Numbered from the stretch's first letter, positions 24,894 to 34,477 are shown. The stretch is 64,000 bases of DNA from Sabulitectum sp036743055 (GCA_036743055.1 DAINQE010000007.1:1-64000); one strand, 5' to 3'. Numbers and translations are program-made. The notes: a model not told the origin generated them from the sequence alone.

Positions 24894-26972
24894 TCAGGCC
24901 AGTTGCACCTGAGCCAGAACCAGGGCCACCACGGTCATCAGCTTGATCAGGATGTTGAGTGCGGGCCCGCTTGTGTCCTTGAACGGGTCTCCCACGGTAT
25001 CACCCATGACTGCGGCGTCATGGGATGGAGAGCCTTTACCGCCCATATGTCCCTCTTCTATGTACTTCTTCGCGTTGTCCCAGGCCCCCCCGCTGTTGGA
25101 CATGAAGATAGCCAGGAGGACCCCGGTGACTATGGATCCGGCGAGAAGACCTCCCAGGGTCTCCGGGCCGTGTTCGCCGAAGGCGAAGAATACTATCACC
25201 GGAACGGCCACGGCCATGATCCCGGGAAGGATCATCTCGTGAAGCGCTCCTCTGGTGGCGATGTCCACGCACTTCTCGGTCTCAGGCTTCGCGGTTCCCT
25301 CCATGAGCCCGGCGATGTCCCTGAACTGCCTTCTGACCTCCTGGACCATTTTCATCGCTGTCTTGCCCACGGCGCGGAGAGTAATGGAGGCGAAGATGAA
25401 GGGAAGGAGCCCGCCGATCAGGAGACCCGCGACCACATTGGGGCTCAGTATGTTGATGGTGAAAAGATCGGTGACCTCGGCGTATGCCGTGAAGAGCGCC
25501 AGTGAGGTCAGGGCGGCGGAACCGATGGCGAAGCCCTTGCCCATGGCGGCTGTGGTGTTGCCCAGGGCATCGAGTTTGTCGGTCCTTCCCCTTACTTCCC
25601 TGGGAAGACCGGCCATCTCCGCGATACCTCCGGCATTGTCTGCCACAGGTCCGTAGGCGTCCACGGACATGGTCATCCCAACGTTCATCAGCATGCCCAG
25701 GGCAGCTATGGCTATTCCGTACAGCCCTGCGAAATGATGGCTGACAAGGATGGCGGCGGCAATGAGTATCATCGGAGCCGCGGCGGACTCCATTCCCACG
25801 GCTATGCCTTCGATTATCGTGGTGGCCGGCCCGGTGGCGGTTGACCTGGCGATCTTGCGTACCGGCCCCGCGCTGGTGTAGTACTCGGTGATCAGCCCTA
25901 TCGCCGTTCCTGCAACCACCCCGGCGGTAATCGCCCAGAAAACTCCCATGCTTATGGAGAGGGCATCCACCATCCACAGTGAGGCCAGTATGGAAAGAAT
26001 GGCGCTCACGAAAGTACCGTTCCTGAGGACCTGATCCGGGGAGCCCTTCTTGAAGAGCTTCACGTAGAATGCCCCGAAAAGGCTCGCCAGGGTCCCCATT
26101 GCGGCCAGGATAAGGGGAAGGGCGATCAGGGAGGTGCGGCCCAGGTGCTCAATACCTTCACCGCGGAAAATGAAGGAAAGGTCTGCGGTATCCATTCCGA
26201 AGGCCAGCACCATGGCCGCTATAATGCACCCTACGAAGGATTCGAAAAGGTCGGCGCCCATGCCGGCCACGTCCCCAACGTTGTCTCCCACGTTGTCGGC
26301 GATGACCGCGGGGTTCCTGGGATCGTCCTCGGGAATCCCGGCTTCCACCTTGCCCACAAGGTCGGCACCCACATCAGCGCTCTTGGTGAATATCCCTCCA
26401 CCGACCCTGGCGAAGAGGGCGATGCTGCTTGCCCCCATACCGAAACCGGCTATGCTGGTGAGATCAACGCCGGGAAGCCCCAGGAAACCCTGGAGGAAGT
26501 TCCTGACCGTTTCCACTTCATGAAAGGCGAGATAGAAGATGGAGACGCCCAGAAGCCCCAGGGAGGCAACGGCGAAACCCATCACGCTGCCGCTTCCGAA
26601 GGCTGCTGAGAGTGCTTCTCCAAGGCCTGTTCTGGCTGCGTTGGTCGTTCTCACGTTGCCCATGGTGGCAGCCCGCATACCGGCAAAACCCGCGAGCATG
26701 CTGAAAAGGGCACCGGCGATGAAGGCCAGAGACGTCGCCCTGTTCACGCCGAAGAAGAGGAGAACCGCGACCAGCGCCACGAAAACGGAGAGTATCCTGT
26801 ACTGGGTCTTGAGGTATGTCATTGCGCCTGAGCGTACCATGGCGGCGAGCTCCGCCATTTTCTCAGTGCCCTCGGGCATCCTCTTCACTGACCTGTAAAT
26901 AAGCCAGGCTACGATTCCCGTTCCCGCCGCAACCAGCGGAGCAAAGGTGGTGATGATCGTATTGAAATTCAA
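24894..26972 (-). CDS. hppA: K+-dependent membrane-bound pyrophosphatase
   Basis: About 692 aa with some 16 membrane helices. Active-site motifs are ADVGADLVGKVEAGIPEDDPRNPA, DNVGDNVGDVAGMGADLFES and the C-terminal DTVGDPFKDTSGPA. The K+-dependence position reads GNTTAA, with Ala where K+-independent enzymes have Lys, so the enzyme should need K+ and pump H+ or Na+ across the inner membrane at the cost of PPi. The start TTG 26972 is chosen because GGAGG stands five bases upstream; GTG 26984 is the alternative. Confidence 0.92.
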   Translation of the reverse strand: MNFNTIITTFAPLVAAGTGIVAWLIYRSVKRMPEGTEKMAELAAMVRSGAMTYLKTQYRILSVFVALVAVLLFFGVNRATSLAFIAGALFSMLAGFAGMRAATMGNVRTTNAARTGLGEALSAAFGSGSVMGFAVASLGLLGVSIFYLAFHEVETVRNFLQGFLGLPGVDLTSIAGFGMGASSIALFARVGGGIFTKSADVGADLVGKVEAGIPEDDPRNPAVIADNVGDNVGDVAGMGADLFESFVGCIIAAMVLAFGMDTADLSFIFRGEGIEHLGRTSLIALPLILAAMGTLASLFGAFYVKLFKKGSPDQVLRNGTFVSAILSILASLWMVDALSISMGVFWAITAGVVAGTAIGLITEYYTSAGPVRKIARSTATGPATTIIEGIAVGMESAAAPMILIAAAILVSHHFAGLYGIAIAALGMLMNVGMTMSVDAYGPVADNAGGIAEMAGLPREVRGRTDKLDALGNTTAAMGKGFAIGSAALTSLALFTAYAEVTDLFTINILSPNVVAGLLIGGLLPFIFASITLRAVGKTAMKMVQEVRRQFRDIAGLMEGTAKPETEKCVDIATRGALHEMILPGIMAVAVPVIVFFAFGEHGPETLGGLLAGSIVTGVLLAIFMSNSGGAWDNAKKYIEEGHMGGKGSPSHDAAVMGDTVGDPFKDTSGPALNILIKLMTVVALVLAQVQLA

Positions 26973-27011
26973 AACAGCCTCCACAGACTTCTGTTTAACT
27001 ACGCCGGTCGA

Positions 27012-28562
27012 TCAATGTCTCAGTTCCAGCAGGGCTCTGGCCGCCGGTAGATAACCCGGATCCCTCTCCAGGGCAAGTGTCCACCAGGTTTCCGCTCCCT
27101 CCGGGTCCCCGTCCCTCAGTGAGATGAGGCCCAGATTGAACAATGCGTCGGTTCCGTTCAGGTCCACTCCGTCATCCCTTTCCAGGGCAACATCCACGGC
27201 CTTCAGGAAAAGAGCTCTGCTCATTTCCGTCTGCCCCTGCCTGTAATGGGCTATCCCGTCGTGGAACGCCATGTTGACCCCTCCGTTCCTCACCGTATGC
27301 CCGGTGAGGAAAGCCAGCGCCAGGCCCGCGGCCAGCCCGGCAGGGGCTGCGATTAATGCTCTGCGAGGCCTGAGGAGGAATCGCGGGGCGAGTAATATAA
27401 CCAGAAAGGGCACAGCGGGTAAAAGGAATCTCGCGGTGACGAAGAAGGGCAGCACCCCCGCTGAGATGACCGCCGCCCAGAGACCTGCGTCCCTTTCGTT
27501 TACCTTCAGAGCTCCAGCCATCAGCGCTCCTGGAACGAGCATCCAGAGCAGCAGACCGTGCACCGGGAATCCCGGGGAACCTGTGAGCATGCGGAGAACG
27601 GGGGAATAGCGGGAGCAGTAGTACACGTCGTAGTTGCTGGGAATCGCCACCGGAGAGATCATGTAAAGCAGTTTCTCAGTGTAAAGGGACAGGGTTCCCC
27701 AGGGATCGCCTGCGATATGCTCCAGCGTCCTTCGGGTCCACCAGGCGGATACCTGCGACGGCGCCGTGCCGGTCTCGAGGGGTCTGACGCTGCTCTCCCA
27801 GACATTGTCCACATAGGGCATGGTCTCATCCAGGGTCCCCGGTCCGGTTGCCGGCGGTGCGAAAGAGGTAAAGCCGTCCGCCTCGGGGCCGCTTCCGATG
27901 TAGAAATTCACGCCCCCCTGGCTGGAGATCACCGTGGCCGGGTCGCCGCTGGAGAAGTTCACCGCCCAGACGGCCAGGACAGGAGGCAGAAAAAGCCAGC
28001 ACCACTTCCTGACCCCGGGGTAGATCACAAGGGCAAGGGGAGCTATCAGCACCGCTGAAGGCCTTGCCACCGCCGCCAGGCCCAGGATCGCCCAGGCAAG
28101 GGGGGACGGTCTGTCACCCTGGAACAGCTTGAAGGAGAGGAGCAGAAGGAATGCATATAAGGAAGTAATAAGAAGAGCGGCGGAATAGAAGAGCAATACT
28201 CCGTTGACTCCGGCAATGGCAGCGGCGAAGAGCGCAGGTCCCCTTCCTGCGCCGGATTCCACTATCCTGTACACCAGGATCACCGAGGCCAGCCCGAGGA
28301 TGAAACCCGCAATCGCCCCGGAAATGACAGAAACGCCGGTAAGTGAGAACACGGCCCCCAGGAAGAACGGATACAATGGCGCCCTGAAGTATGGAGAATA
28401 GATCAGCGTGCTGCCCCGGGCTATCTCACCGGCCCACTCCATGTGCCAGGAGGCATCGACCACGGGGTATCCCCCCAGCGGGGAAAGAAGGTACGGGAGG
28501 ATCGAGGCGGCCCATAGAACGGTAAAACCCGCTGCCAGATAACCGGCATGCTTCCGGGGCAC
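27012..28562 (-). CDS. GT-C-like polytopic membrane protein with C-terminal TPR
   Basis: 516 aa with about ten hydrophobic helices. An early acidic loop (PVVDASWHMEWAGEIARG, then YSPYFRAPLYPFFLG) has the layout of GT39/ArnT/PMT-type lipid-linked sugar transferases, with the Asp in the first periplasmic loop as a candidate catalytic residue. The last ~80 residues form one or two tetratricopeptide repeats (ALFNLGLISLRDGDPEGAETWW). The GTG start overlaps the hldE stop (TAGTG), so both are cotranscribed. A role in glycan assembly is likely; the substrate is unknown. Confidence 0.65.
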   Translation of the reverse strand: MPRKHAGYLAAGFTVLWAASILPYLLSPLGGYPVVDASWHMEWAGEIARGSTLIYSPYFRAPLYPFFLGAVFSLTGVSVISGAIAGFILGLASVILVYRIVESGAGRGPALFAAAIAGVNGVLLFYSAALLITSLYAFLLLLSFKLFQGDRPSPLAWAILGLAAVARPSAVLIAPLALVIYPGVRKWCWLFLPPVLAVWAVNFSSGDPATVISSQGGVNFYIGSGPEADGFTSFAPPATGPGTLDETMPYVDNVWESSVRPLETGTAPSQVSAWWTRRTLEHIAGDPWGTLSLYTEKLLYMISPVAIPSNYDVYYCSRYSPVLRMLTGSPGFPVHGLLLWMLVPGALMAGALKVNERDAGLWAAVISAGVLPFFVTARFLLPAVPFLVILLAPRFLLRPRRALIAAPAGLAAGLALAFLTGHTVRNGGVNMAFHDGIAHYRQGQTEMSRALFLKAVDVALERDDGVDLNGTDALFNLGLISLRDGDPEGAETWWTLALERDPGYLPAARALLELRH

Positions 28563-29884
28563 TAACTGGTTCCCTTCAATATCCCCGTTGTGGAATGCCC
28601 CGGGAAAAGGGGCACGATCCTTACCTCTCCTCCAAGGGCGGTTACTATGTCGGCCCCCACCACCGTTCCCGGGGAGTAGTCACCCCCCTTGACCAGAACA
28701 TCCGGTTCGAGAAGGGTGATCAGCTCAAGTGGTGTGTCCTCCCCGAAGGGGACCACGCAGTCCACGAACCTGAGCGCCGATAGTACCGCTGCGCGGCTCT
28801 CCAGGGACTGCACCGGCCTTCGTGAACCCTTGAGCCGTTCCACGGATTCATCGGTGTTCAGACCCACCACCAGGAAATCGCCCATGCCGGAAGCCGCTTC
28901 CAGTATCATCACATGCCCCGGATGAATAATGTCGAAGCACCCGTTGGTGAAGACCACCCTATCCCCGGAAGCCTTCCTGCAAGCCACNNNNNNNNNNNNN
29001 NNNNNNNNNNNNNNNNNNNNNNNNNNNNNNNNNNNNNNNNNNNNNNNNNNNNNNNNNNNNNNNNNNNNNNNNNNNNNNNNNNNNNNNGCCGGGATGTGAA
29101 CGGCACCGCCTGTGGAGCCTTCAAGGAGGACCGACCCAAGAGCGCCCAGGGTAATCAGCACCGCACCGGCGCCATTCCTGTCCATTATGGTTCTTGCGGC
29201 AAGGATTGCCTTCTCCGGCGTGGCGGCCTCCATCCCCAGGGCGGCTTCCGCTTCGTGGAGGTTCGGTTTGAACAGATGCACCCCCCTGTACTCCCAGAAG
29301 TTCCTGCTCTTCGGATCTACCGAGACCGGCAGCCCGAACTCGTTCGCCATTAGCACCATCTCCCCTATCAGTTCAGCGGTGAGCACTCCTTTGTTATAGT
29401 CCTCCAGTATGATGCCGTGGACGCCTCCAACTGCTCCGCGGATCCTTTCCATGAGCACGCCTGCCACATCCCGGGAGATATCCCCGGTCTTCTCCCTGTC
29501 TATCCTTATGAGCTGCTGGTTCCTGGCCATCACCCTGGTCTTGACCGTTGTGGGTCTCGTTCCGTCGACCACAACTCCACCAACATCCACTCCCCTTCCT
29601 GCAAGGAGGTCAAGGAGGAGTTCTCCCTGGGTGTCCCCGCCAACCACGCCTGCGAGAAGGGGCCTGCCCCCGAGTGATACCACATTCAGGGCAACATTGG
29701 CCGCACCACCGGGTATCCACTTCTGATAGTCCTCCCCCAGGGAAACCACAGGTACGGGAGCTTCCGGTGAAACACGGCCCACGGTTCCTTCCAGATAGTG
29801 GTCCAGCACCAGGTCTCCTGCCACCAGAACCCTTTTTCCACTGAACATCTCCAACACATTCTTAACGCCTGCCTGGGGAATCAA
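28562..29884 (-). CDS. hldE: Bifunctional heptose kinase/adenylyltransferase HldE (gap inside)
   Basis: The N-terminal ribokinase-type domain (VLVAGDLVLDHYLEG, GGAANVALN, DYNKGVLT) phosphorylates heptose-7-P; the C-terminal nucleotidyltransferase domain (VVFTNGCFDIIHPGHV) makes ADP-heptose for LPS core. The 100-N gap removes the end of the kinase domain, including the expected GAGDT catalytic Asp. The start is chosen at TTG 29884-29882, with GGAGG five bases before it; the frame is open further upstream but overlaps the next gene. A TATAAT on the minus strand about 55 bp upstream of the start may be the -10. Confidence 0.9.
   Translation of the reverse strand: MIPQAGVKNVLEMFSGKRVLVAGDLVLDHYLEGTVGRVSPEAPVPVVSLGEDYQKWIPGGAANVALNVVSLGGRPLLAGVVGGDTQGELLLDLLAGRGVDVGGVVVDGTRPTTVKTRVMARNQQLIRIDREKTGDISRDVAGVLMERIRGAVGGVHGIILEDYNKGVLTAELIGEMVLMANEFGLPVSVDPKSRNFWEYRGVHLFKPNLHEAEAALGMEAATPEKAILAARTIMDRNGAGAVLITLGALGSVLLEGSTGGAVHIPXXXXXXXXXXXXXXXXXXXXXXXXXXXXXXXXXXVACRKASGDRVVFTNGCFDIIHPGHVMILEAASGMGDFLVVGLNTDESVERLKGSRRPVQSLESRAAVLSALRFVDCVVPFGEDTPLELITLLEPDVLVKGGDYSPGTVVGADIVTALGGEVRIVPLFPGHSTTGILKGTS
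28988..29087. other. Assembly gap (100 N) inside hldE
   Basis: Exactly 100 N. The missing part should hold the C-terminal end of the kinase domain and the linker to the adenylyltransferase domain. The flanks are not duplicated, so some real sequence is lost. Confidence 0.95.
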
Positions 29885-29985
29885 TGCAACCTCCGGGGAA
29901 TATCCGTTCAGTTCGATACCCGCCCATGCATGGGTACCGCCGTTTTTCTTATTATACGTGGAGAGGAAAGGAGACAGGAGAGCAG

Positions 29986-30294
29986 ATGAAGCAGCAGCCC
30001 AGAATAAACGTGAAGCCGGAGGATGTGGACGGGACATACAGCAACCTGGTTCTGGTTGCGTTCTCCAGGGCGGAATTCGTTCTGGACTTTGCCAGGGTAA
30101 TGCCCGGAGGAACCGCAGCCAACCTGAAATCCAGGGTGATAATGAGCCCCCATGCGGCAAAGCATTTCGCGGCCCAGCTCACCGCACAGGTGGAGAACTG
30201 GGAGAAGAAGAACGGCTCACTGCAGGATTCGCAGGACAGGGGAGCCATAGGATTCGTAACGCCGGGCCATGAAGACAAGACTGACGGCAGTTGA
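29986..30294 (+). CDS. DUF3467 family protein
   Basis: 102 aa from ATG 29986 with GGAG upstream. The fold motif is YSNLVLVAFSRAEFVLDFARVMPG...SRVIMSPHAAKHF, which matches DUF3467, a small cytoplasmic family of unknown function. It overlaps the YbbR-like gene by 26 bp. Divergent from hldE across about 100 bp. Confidence 0.82.
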   Translation: MKQQPRINVKPEDVDGTYSNLVLVAFSRAEFVLDFARVMPGGTAANLKSRVIMSPHAAKHFAAQLTAQVENWEKKNGSLQDSQDRGAIGFVTPGHEDKTDGS

Positions 30295-30958
30295 GCGAAG
30301 CAGCAGGGTGATCCTTGCGGCTATAACCGGACTCCTGATATGGGGCATGGCCATCAATGCCGAAACCTTCGCCGTGGAGGCAAGACTTCCCCTTTCGGTG
30401 TCCGTGGGAAGCGGAATGGTTCTCCTGTCGTCCTCAGCCGACTCGGTGACGGTACGGTATTCAGGCAGGGGCTGGGAAATGCTGATGTTCCAGATAGGTG
30501 GCCTTCCAGGGCAGATAACCGCCGAATGCGTTACCGAGAGAAGCGCCGCATACCCTGTTCCAGCCGAGGTCCCGGTGCTGCCGGCGGTGGCCGACCCCGA
30601 CGGCCCGGTGAACGTGGAGTTCGTAACTCCTTCATACGTGACCTGTACCGTGGACACATCCGTGACGGCCAGAGCGCCGGTAAGCCCCGTATTCACCGAC
30701 GGCATCCCGGCAAGGTTTCGCTTCACGAGGGTCTCCCCTTCACTTGTAACCCTTAACGGGCCAGCATCTTCCGTATCAAGGGCAGACAGCGTGGCCACCA
30801 ATGCCCTTGAGCCTTCTCATGTGCCCCGAAGGGCATCTCTTGCCTCTTACGGAGAGATGGTTGCATACTCCAGGGATTTCGTTGAGGTCTCCGCTTATGA
30901 CCCGAAGGTTCCATGGGTGAATTCCGGATCGCATGGAGAAACCTTATTGACACCGTGA
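30269..30958 (+). CDS. YbbR/CdaR-like protein
   Basis: 229 aa. One N-terminal membrane helix (RVILAAITGLLIWGMAINA) is followed by beta-rich repeats with P-L-S-V..., VTVRYSGRGWEM and LVTLNGPASSVSRAD, the pattern of YbbR domains. YbbR (CdaR) regulates the diadenylate cyclase CdaA in Firmicutes; no CdaA gene is seen in this window. An inner-membrane-anchored periplasmic protein of uncertain role. Confidence 0.6.
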   Translation: MKTRLTAVERSSRVILAAITGLLIWGMAINAETFAVEARLPLSVSVGSGMVLLSSSADSVTVRYSGRGWEMLMFQIGGLPGQITAECVTERSAAYPVPAEVPVLPAVADPDGPVNVEFVTPSYVTCTVDTSVTARAPVSPVFTDGIPARFRFTRVSPSLVTLNGPASSVSRADSVATNALEPSHVPRRASLASYGEMVAYSRDFVEVSAYDPKVPWVNSGSHGETLLTP

Positions 30959-31038
30959 GAGTAACCGTCGTAAATTACGGAGACGGCCTGAGGAAGAAAC
31001 TTACAGCAATTAGTTAAATACCTTTCGGAGGGGTTTAA

Positions 31039-32007
31039 ATGGGTTCAAAGGTTCTTGTGAGAGTACTGATCGTGCTCCTTGCTGCGTTGCTCATCTTCAG
31101 AATTCACCAGCGAGTAGAAATGTACAGGGTTCCTCGCGAGAACTGCCGGGTCCAGATGCTTTCCCTTGCCCAGGCCAACATCGATCACATGTATATGTAC
31201 GCCGGCTCCCCTGCGCCCACCATGGATTCACTCCTGGTATTCTCGGGCCTCGCCGACAGCATGGCAGTCTGCCCGTCACTCATGGCCGCCGGCTACACCG
31301 ACTCTTTGTACCATTATGATCCCAAACTTGCCCTGGGAACCCAGTTCGCCATCTCATGTCCCAATCTCGACAGACACGGCGGCGTTGTGGGAGGCCTCGT
31401 GGACAAGGACTACCCCGATTCGCTCTTCCTCGAGGCAGACTGGATGGAAACCTTCCAGAGGATCCCCTTCCCCGAATACGCGGAGAACAAAAGGGTCGAT
31501 GTCTCCCGGTCGGCCCTCATCAGGGTAAGCGAAGAGGAAGCCTCATATCTTGCCAACAGGTATCCATCGGTTCTCAGGCCCACCGAGGTTGAGAACCTGG
31601 ACATCAACGTATTCGAGCTTTCCGACCCCCTGGGCGGAGAGTATGTGTTCGAGATAGAGGAAGACACCCTTCTCACCTTCTGGGAGTTCCCTGAGAGAAG
31701 GGGCCGCGCAAGGGGAGACTCCATCAGCGTCCAAACCTGGAGATTCATAGCCTATACCACATCGGATCCTGATTCTTCCAGGGTCGAGGTCTATTACCGT
31801 CAGCCCCTCAACTTCCCCAGCAGGGCCGATGGAGCCCTGGCCGGAGACAACGACAATATCACCGTGGTCAGGTACTGGGACTATACAGAGCTCGGCTATC
31901 TCAAGACCGAACTCAGGGAGGTCGACCTCGTGGAGGAACCCCGCTGGGAGATGCTGATGCAGCATCATTCCCCTGAAGCGGCAAACCCTGAGGACCCTGT
32001 GGAATAG
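31039..32007 (+). CDS. Membrane-anchored hypothetical protein
   Basis: 322 aa. One N-terminal hydrophobic helix (VLVRVLIVLLAALLIF) and a long soluble part that I do not recognise. The first 60 residues after the helix (ENCRVQMLSLAQANIDHMYMYAG..PTMDSLLVFSGL..SMAVCPSLMAAGYTDSL) resemble the middle of pseudopilin or pilin-like proteins, with paired cysteines, but the remainder does not. GGAGGGG precedes the ATG. A strong terminator lies 20 bp after the stop. Confidence 0.6.
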   Translation: MGSKVLVRVLIVLLAALLIFRIHQRVEMYRVPRENCRVQMLSLAQANIDHMYMYAGSPAPTMDSLLVFSGLADSMAVCPSLMAAGYTDSLYHYDPKLALGTQFAISCPNLDRHGGVVGGLVDKDYPDSLFLEADWMETFQRIPFPEYAENKRVDVSRSALIRVSEEEASYLANRYPSVLRPTEVENLDINVFELSDPLGGEYVFEIEEDTLLTFWEFPERRGRARGDSISVQTWRFIAYTTSDPDSSRVEVYYRQPLNFPSRADGALAGDNDNITVVRYWDYTELGYLKTELREVDLVEEPRWEMLMQHHSPEAANPEDPVE

Positions 32008-32026
32008 CCCCGCTTAAGCCCTTCAG

Positions 32027-32068
32027 CCCCGGAGGAGGAAACATATTCCATCCTCCGGGGTATGTTTT
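32027..32068 (+). terminator. Rho-independent terminator
   Basis: CCCCGGAGGA (32027-32036) pairs with TCCTCCGGGG (32051-32060), with an inner GGAA/TTCC pair, followed by TATGTTTTT. It closes the transcript of the preceding gene and separates it from the rpoZ operon. Confidence 0.85.
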
Positions 32069-32129
32069 TGTATATTCCGGTCGAATCGAATATCCATCTT
32101 AATCAGTTCCTTCAGTGGAGGATGCCAAA

Positions 32130-32360
32130 ATGAAGCACTTTGAGAAGGTCGAAGAGCTCTCAGCCGAGAGCGAGAATCAGTACAAACTGGCCCTGGCCAT
32201 GGCGAAAAGGGTAAGGGCCCTCAGGGACGGCGCTCCTTGTCTGGTCCCAGATATAAGCGATTCACGGCACAATGCCGTGAAGGCCGCAATGGCTGAGTTC
32301 GCCAGGGGCCTGATCTCATACGAAGTACCCGCATCAGACAACCAGGGGGTAAATGCATGA
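32130..32360 (+). CDS. rpoZ: RNA polymerase omega subunit-like protein
   Basis: 76 aa from ATG 32130, with GGAGG eight bases upstream. ENQYKLALAMAKRVRALRDGAP matches the conserved N-Y-xxx-xxAAKRAR-L-G core of omega, and AVKAAMAEFARGLISYE the helix after it. Omega helps assemble beta-prime. It overlaps the double-parvulin gene by 4 bp (ATGA), an uncommon partner. Confidence 0.75.
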   Translation: MKHFEKVEELSAESENQYKLALAMAKRVRALRDGAPCLVPDISDSRHNAVKAAMAEFARGLISYEVPASDNQGVNA

Positions 32361-34360
32361 AGACCGCAATGCTGGCAATCATTCTGATATCAACACTGAT
32401 CGTTCTCTCCGGCTGCGGTTCGGATCCGCTGGAAGCCAACGAGGCCGCCAGGGTCGGCGACAGGACCATCACCATGGAGGACATAGACTCCGAGATCAAC
32501 CGCATCCCTCCCTACCAGAGGGGCGCCTTTGAGAGCCTCAGGGGAAGAAGAACTCTCCTCGACCACATAATCGAGCGGGAGCTTCTGATACTTGCCGCCA
32601 TGGATGAAGGCCTGGAAGAGGATTCCATGGTACTTGCAATGATCGGCGATACTGAAAGGCAGATAGAGGAGGTCAGGTCCAGGGCCATGGGCCAGGTTCT
32701 TTACCAGACAAGGATAATCGATGGAGTGGAGATCCCGGACTCACTGGTCCAGGACTACTACGAAAGGAACCGCGACCTTTACTACAACTATCCCATGGCG
32801 CTGGTTTCACACATTCTTGTAACCAGCGGCGAAGCCCTGAACCAGGCACAGACCATGCTCGCCGAGGGAACTCCCTTCGACTCAGTGGCCGTTCTGCTCA
32901 GCGAGCACAGCGCCACCGCATCCAGCGGCGGAGACATGGGCTGGGCAGGCGACAACCTTGACATTCCTTACATCAGCGAGGATCAGGAACTCCTGGCGAT
33001 GCTTCTTGCCGCCGAGCCGGGCACCATACTGCCCCCCTACGAAACCAACATGGGAACGCACATCTTCCTTGTGCGTGAGCAGCAGCCTGAATCATGGGAC
33101 TCCATGGAAGACGTCAGGGGCAACATCGAGGATATGCTGCGCCCTGCCCTGGTGAACGACTATTTCAGGAACACGTTCCTTCCTGAACTGAAGGAGGAGT
33201 ACGGGGTAACGGTATACGAGGATCCCGCCGACGGTATCTACGCCGTCATCAACGGGGAGAGCATAACGGAAGAAGACGTTGCAGCTGAACTCGAGGCAAT
33301 CCCCCCCTATCAGAGACCCACATACGAAACCCCGGAGGGCAAGGCCCTGGTGGTTAACAGCATGGTGGAGAGGGAACTGATGAGGCTCGCCTCCATCGCC
33401 GAGGGCCTGGAAAGCGACAGCTCCGTCGTTGCCCAGGTCCAGCAGGCTGAACGTCAGGCCGAGGAGACGCTGAAGGGCGCCCTCATACAGGCCTACTACC
33501 AGAAATTCGTGGTGGAAGCCGTTGAGGTGCCCGAGGAAAAGATCCTGGAGTACTACGAAGCCCACACGGGTGACATATACAGGCAGGACCCCCAGACCAG
33601 GCTTTCCATTCTGGTTACCGAGGGCGCCGAGGATATGGACGCCGCACTGGCAGCGGTGGAGGAGGGTTCCTTCGAGGACGCGGTTGCCGAATACTCCACC
33701 CACATGCCCACCGCCGGCAGTGGCGGAGACCTTGGCTGGATCCCCATGAACGCCCCCATTCCCTACATATCCGGCGATCTGGACTTCTTCGACTCGCTGC
33801 ATACAGCTGAGCCCGGAACCCTGTTCGGCCCTGCAAGGACCAATCAGGGGCTCACCCTGTTCATGGTGACCGACAGGCTCGAGGAGGGCGTGAAGCCACT
33901 TGAGGAAGCGAGGGAATCCATCGAAGCAGCTTTGAGGCCGCAGATGGTCAATGAGTATCTCTATGAGACCATATTCCCGATGCTCAGGGAGAGGTATCAG
34001 GTGGAGATAAACGAAGCCGCGTTCCTTCCTTCTGAGAGCATTGGTCCCGACAGCCTGATGACCCTTGCCCAGGAGACCATGGGAACCGATCCCGCCACCG
34101 CCGTGGAGTACTTCAAGCTCTTCATCGACAGGTATCCGGATAATGAGCGCTGCGATCAGGCACAGTTCCTTATCGGTTTCACCTTCAGCGAGCAGATGCG
34201 GGACTACGATTCCGCCAGGGCAGCCTTCAGGGTGCTGGTGGAAACTTATCCCGAGTCAGAACTCGCCGACGACGCCCAGTGGATGATCGAGAACATGGAG
34301 ATACCAATCGAGGAATTCATCCCCGCCGACACGGCGGTGGAGGAACCTGACAGTCTGTAA
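32357..34360 (+). CDS. Lipoprotein with two tandem SurA/parvulin modules and a C-terminal TPR
   Basis: 667 aa. Signal peptide with lipobox LSGC (C20). Two homologous modules follow, each with an N-terminal helical SurA-like part (ARVGDRTITMEDIDSEINRIPPYQRG and YAVINGESITEEDVAAELEAIPPYQRP) and a parvulin-like peptidyl-prolyl isomerase domain (SHILVT..., SSGGDMGWAG and GSGGDLGWIP). The end is a tetratricopeptide region (AVEYFKLFIDRYPDNERCDQAQFLIG). It probably chaperones outer-membrane proteins in the periplasm, which fits LptD and other barrel genes nearby. The ATG overlaps rpoZ by 4 bp. Confidence 0.88.
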   Translation: MKTAMLAIILISTLIVLSGCGSDPLEANEAARVGDRTITMEDIDSEINRIPPYQRGAFESLRGRRTLLDHIIERELLILAAMDEGLEEDSMVLAMIGDTERQIEEVRSRAMGQVLYQTRIIDGVEIPDSLVQDYYERNRDLYYNYPMALVSHILVTSGEALNQAQTMLAEGTPFDSVAVLLSEHSATASSGGDMGWAGDNLDIPYISEDQELLAMLLAAEPGTILPPYETNMGTHIFLVREQQPESWDSMEDVRGNIEDMLRPALVNDYFRNTFLPELKEEYGVTVYEDPADGIYAVINGESITEEDVAAELEAIPPYQRPTYETPEGKALVVNSMVERELMRLASIAEGLESDSSVVAQVQQAERQAEETLKGALIQAYYQKFVVEAVEVPEEKILEYYEAHTGDIYRQDPQTRLSILVTEGAEDMDAALAAVEEGSFEDAVAEYSTHMPTAGSGGDLGWIPMNAPIPYISGDLDFFDSLHTAEPGTLFGPARTNQGLTLFMVTDRLEEGVKPLEEARESIEAALRPQMVNEYLYETIFPMLRERYQVEINEAAFLPSESIGPDSLMTLAQETMGTDPATAVEYFKLFIDRYPDNERCDQAQFLIGFTFSEQMRDYDSARAAFRVLVETYPESELADDAQWMIENMEIPIEEFIPADTAVEEPDSL

Positions 34361-34380
34361 CCCATTACCGCTCCAGGCAG

Positions 34381-34403
34381 GGGGCCCCGCCGGGGCCCCT
34401 TTG
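34381..34403 (+). terminator. Hairpin terminator after the double-parvulin gene
   Basis: GGGGCCCC at 34381-34388 and its copy at 34392-34399 form an 8-bp stem with a 3-nt loop, followed by a short TTT. A weak intrinsic terminator. Confidence 0.6.
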
Positions 34404-34477
34404 CCGTTGCATGAAAAACGCTTTGGGCAGATATTTCATGCTGATGAAAGTATGCCTGAAGCGGGAGGACTGGCCCT

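Noticed and set aside
29885..30160. N-terminal extension of hldE
   Set aside because: The kinase domain begins about 20 residues after TTG 29884; the upstream stretch overlaps DUF3467 on the other strand and has no ribosome site.
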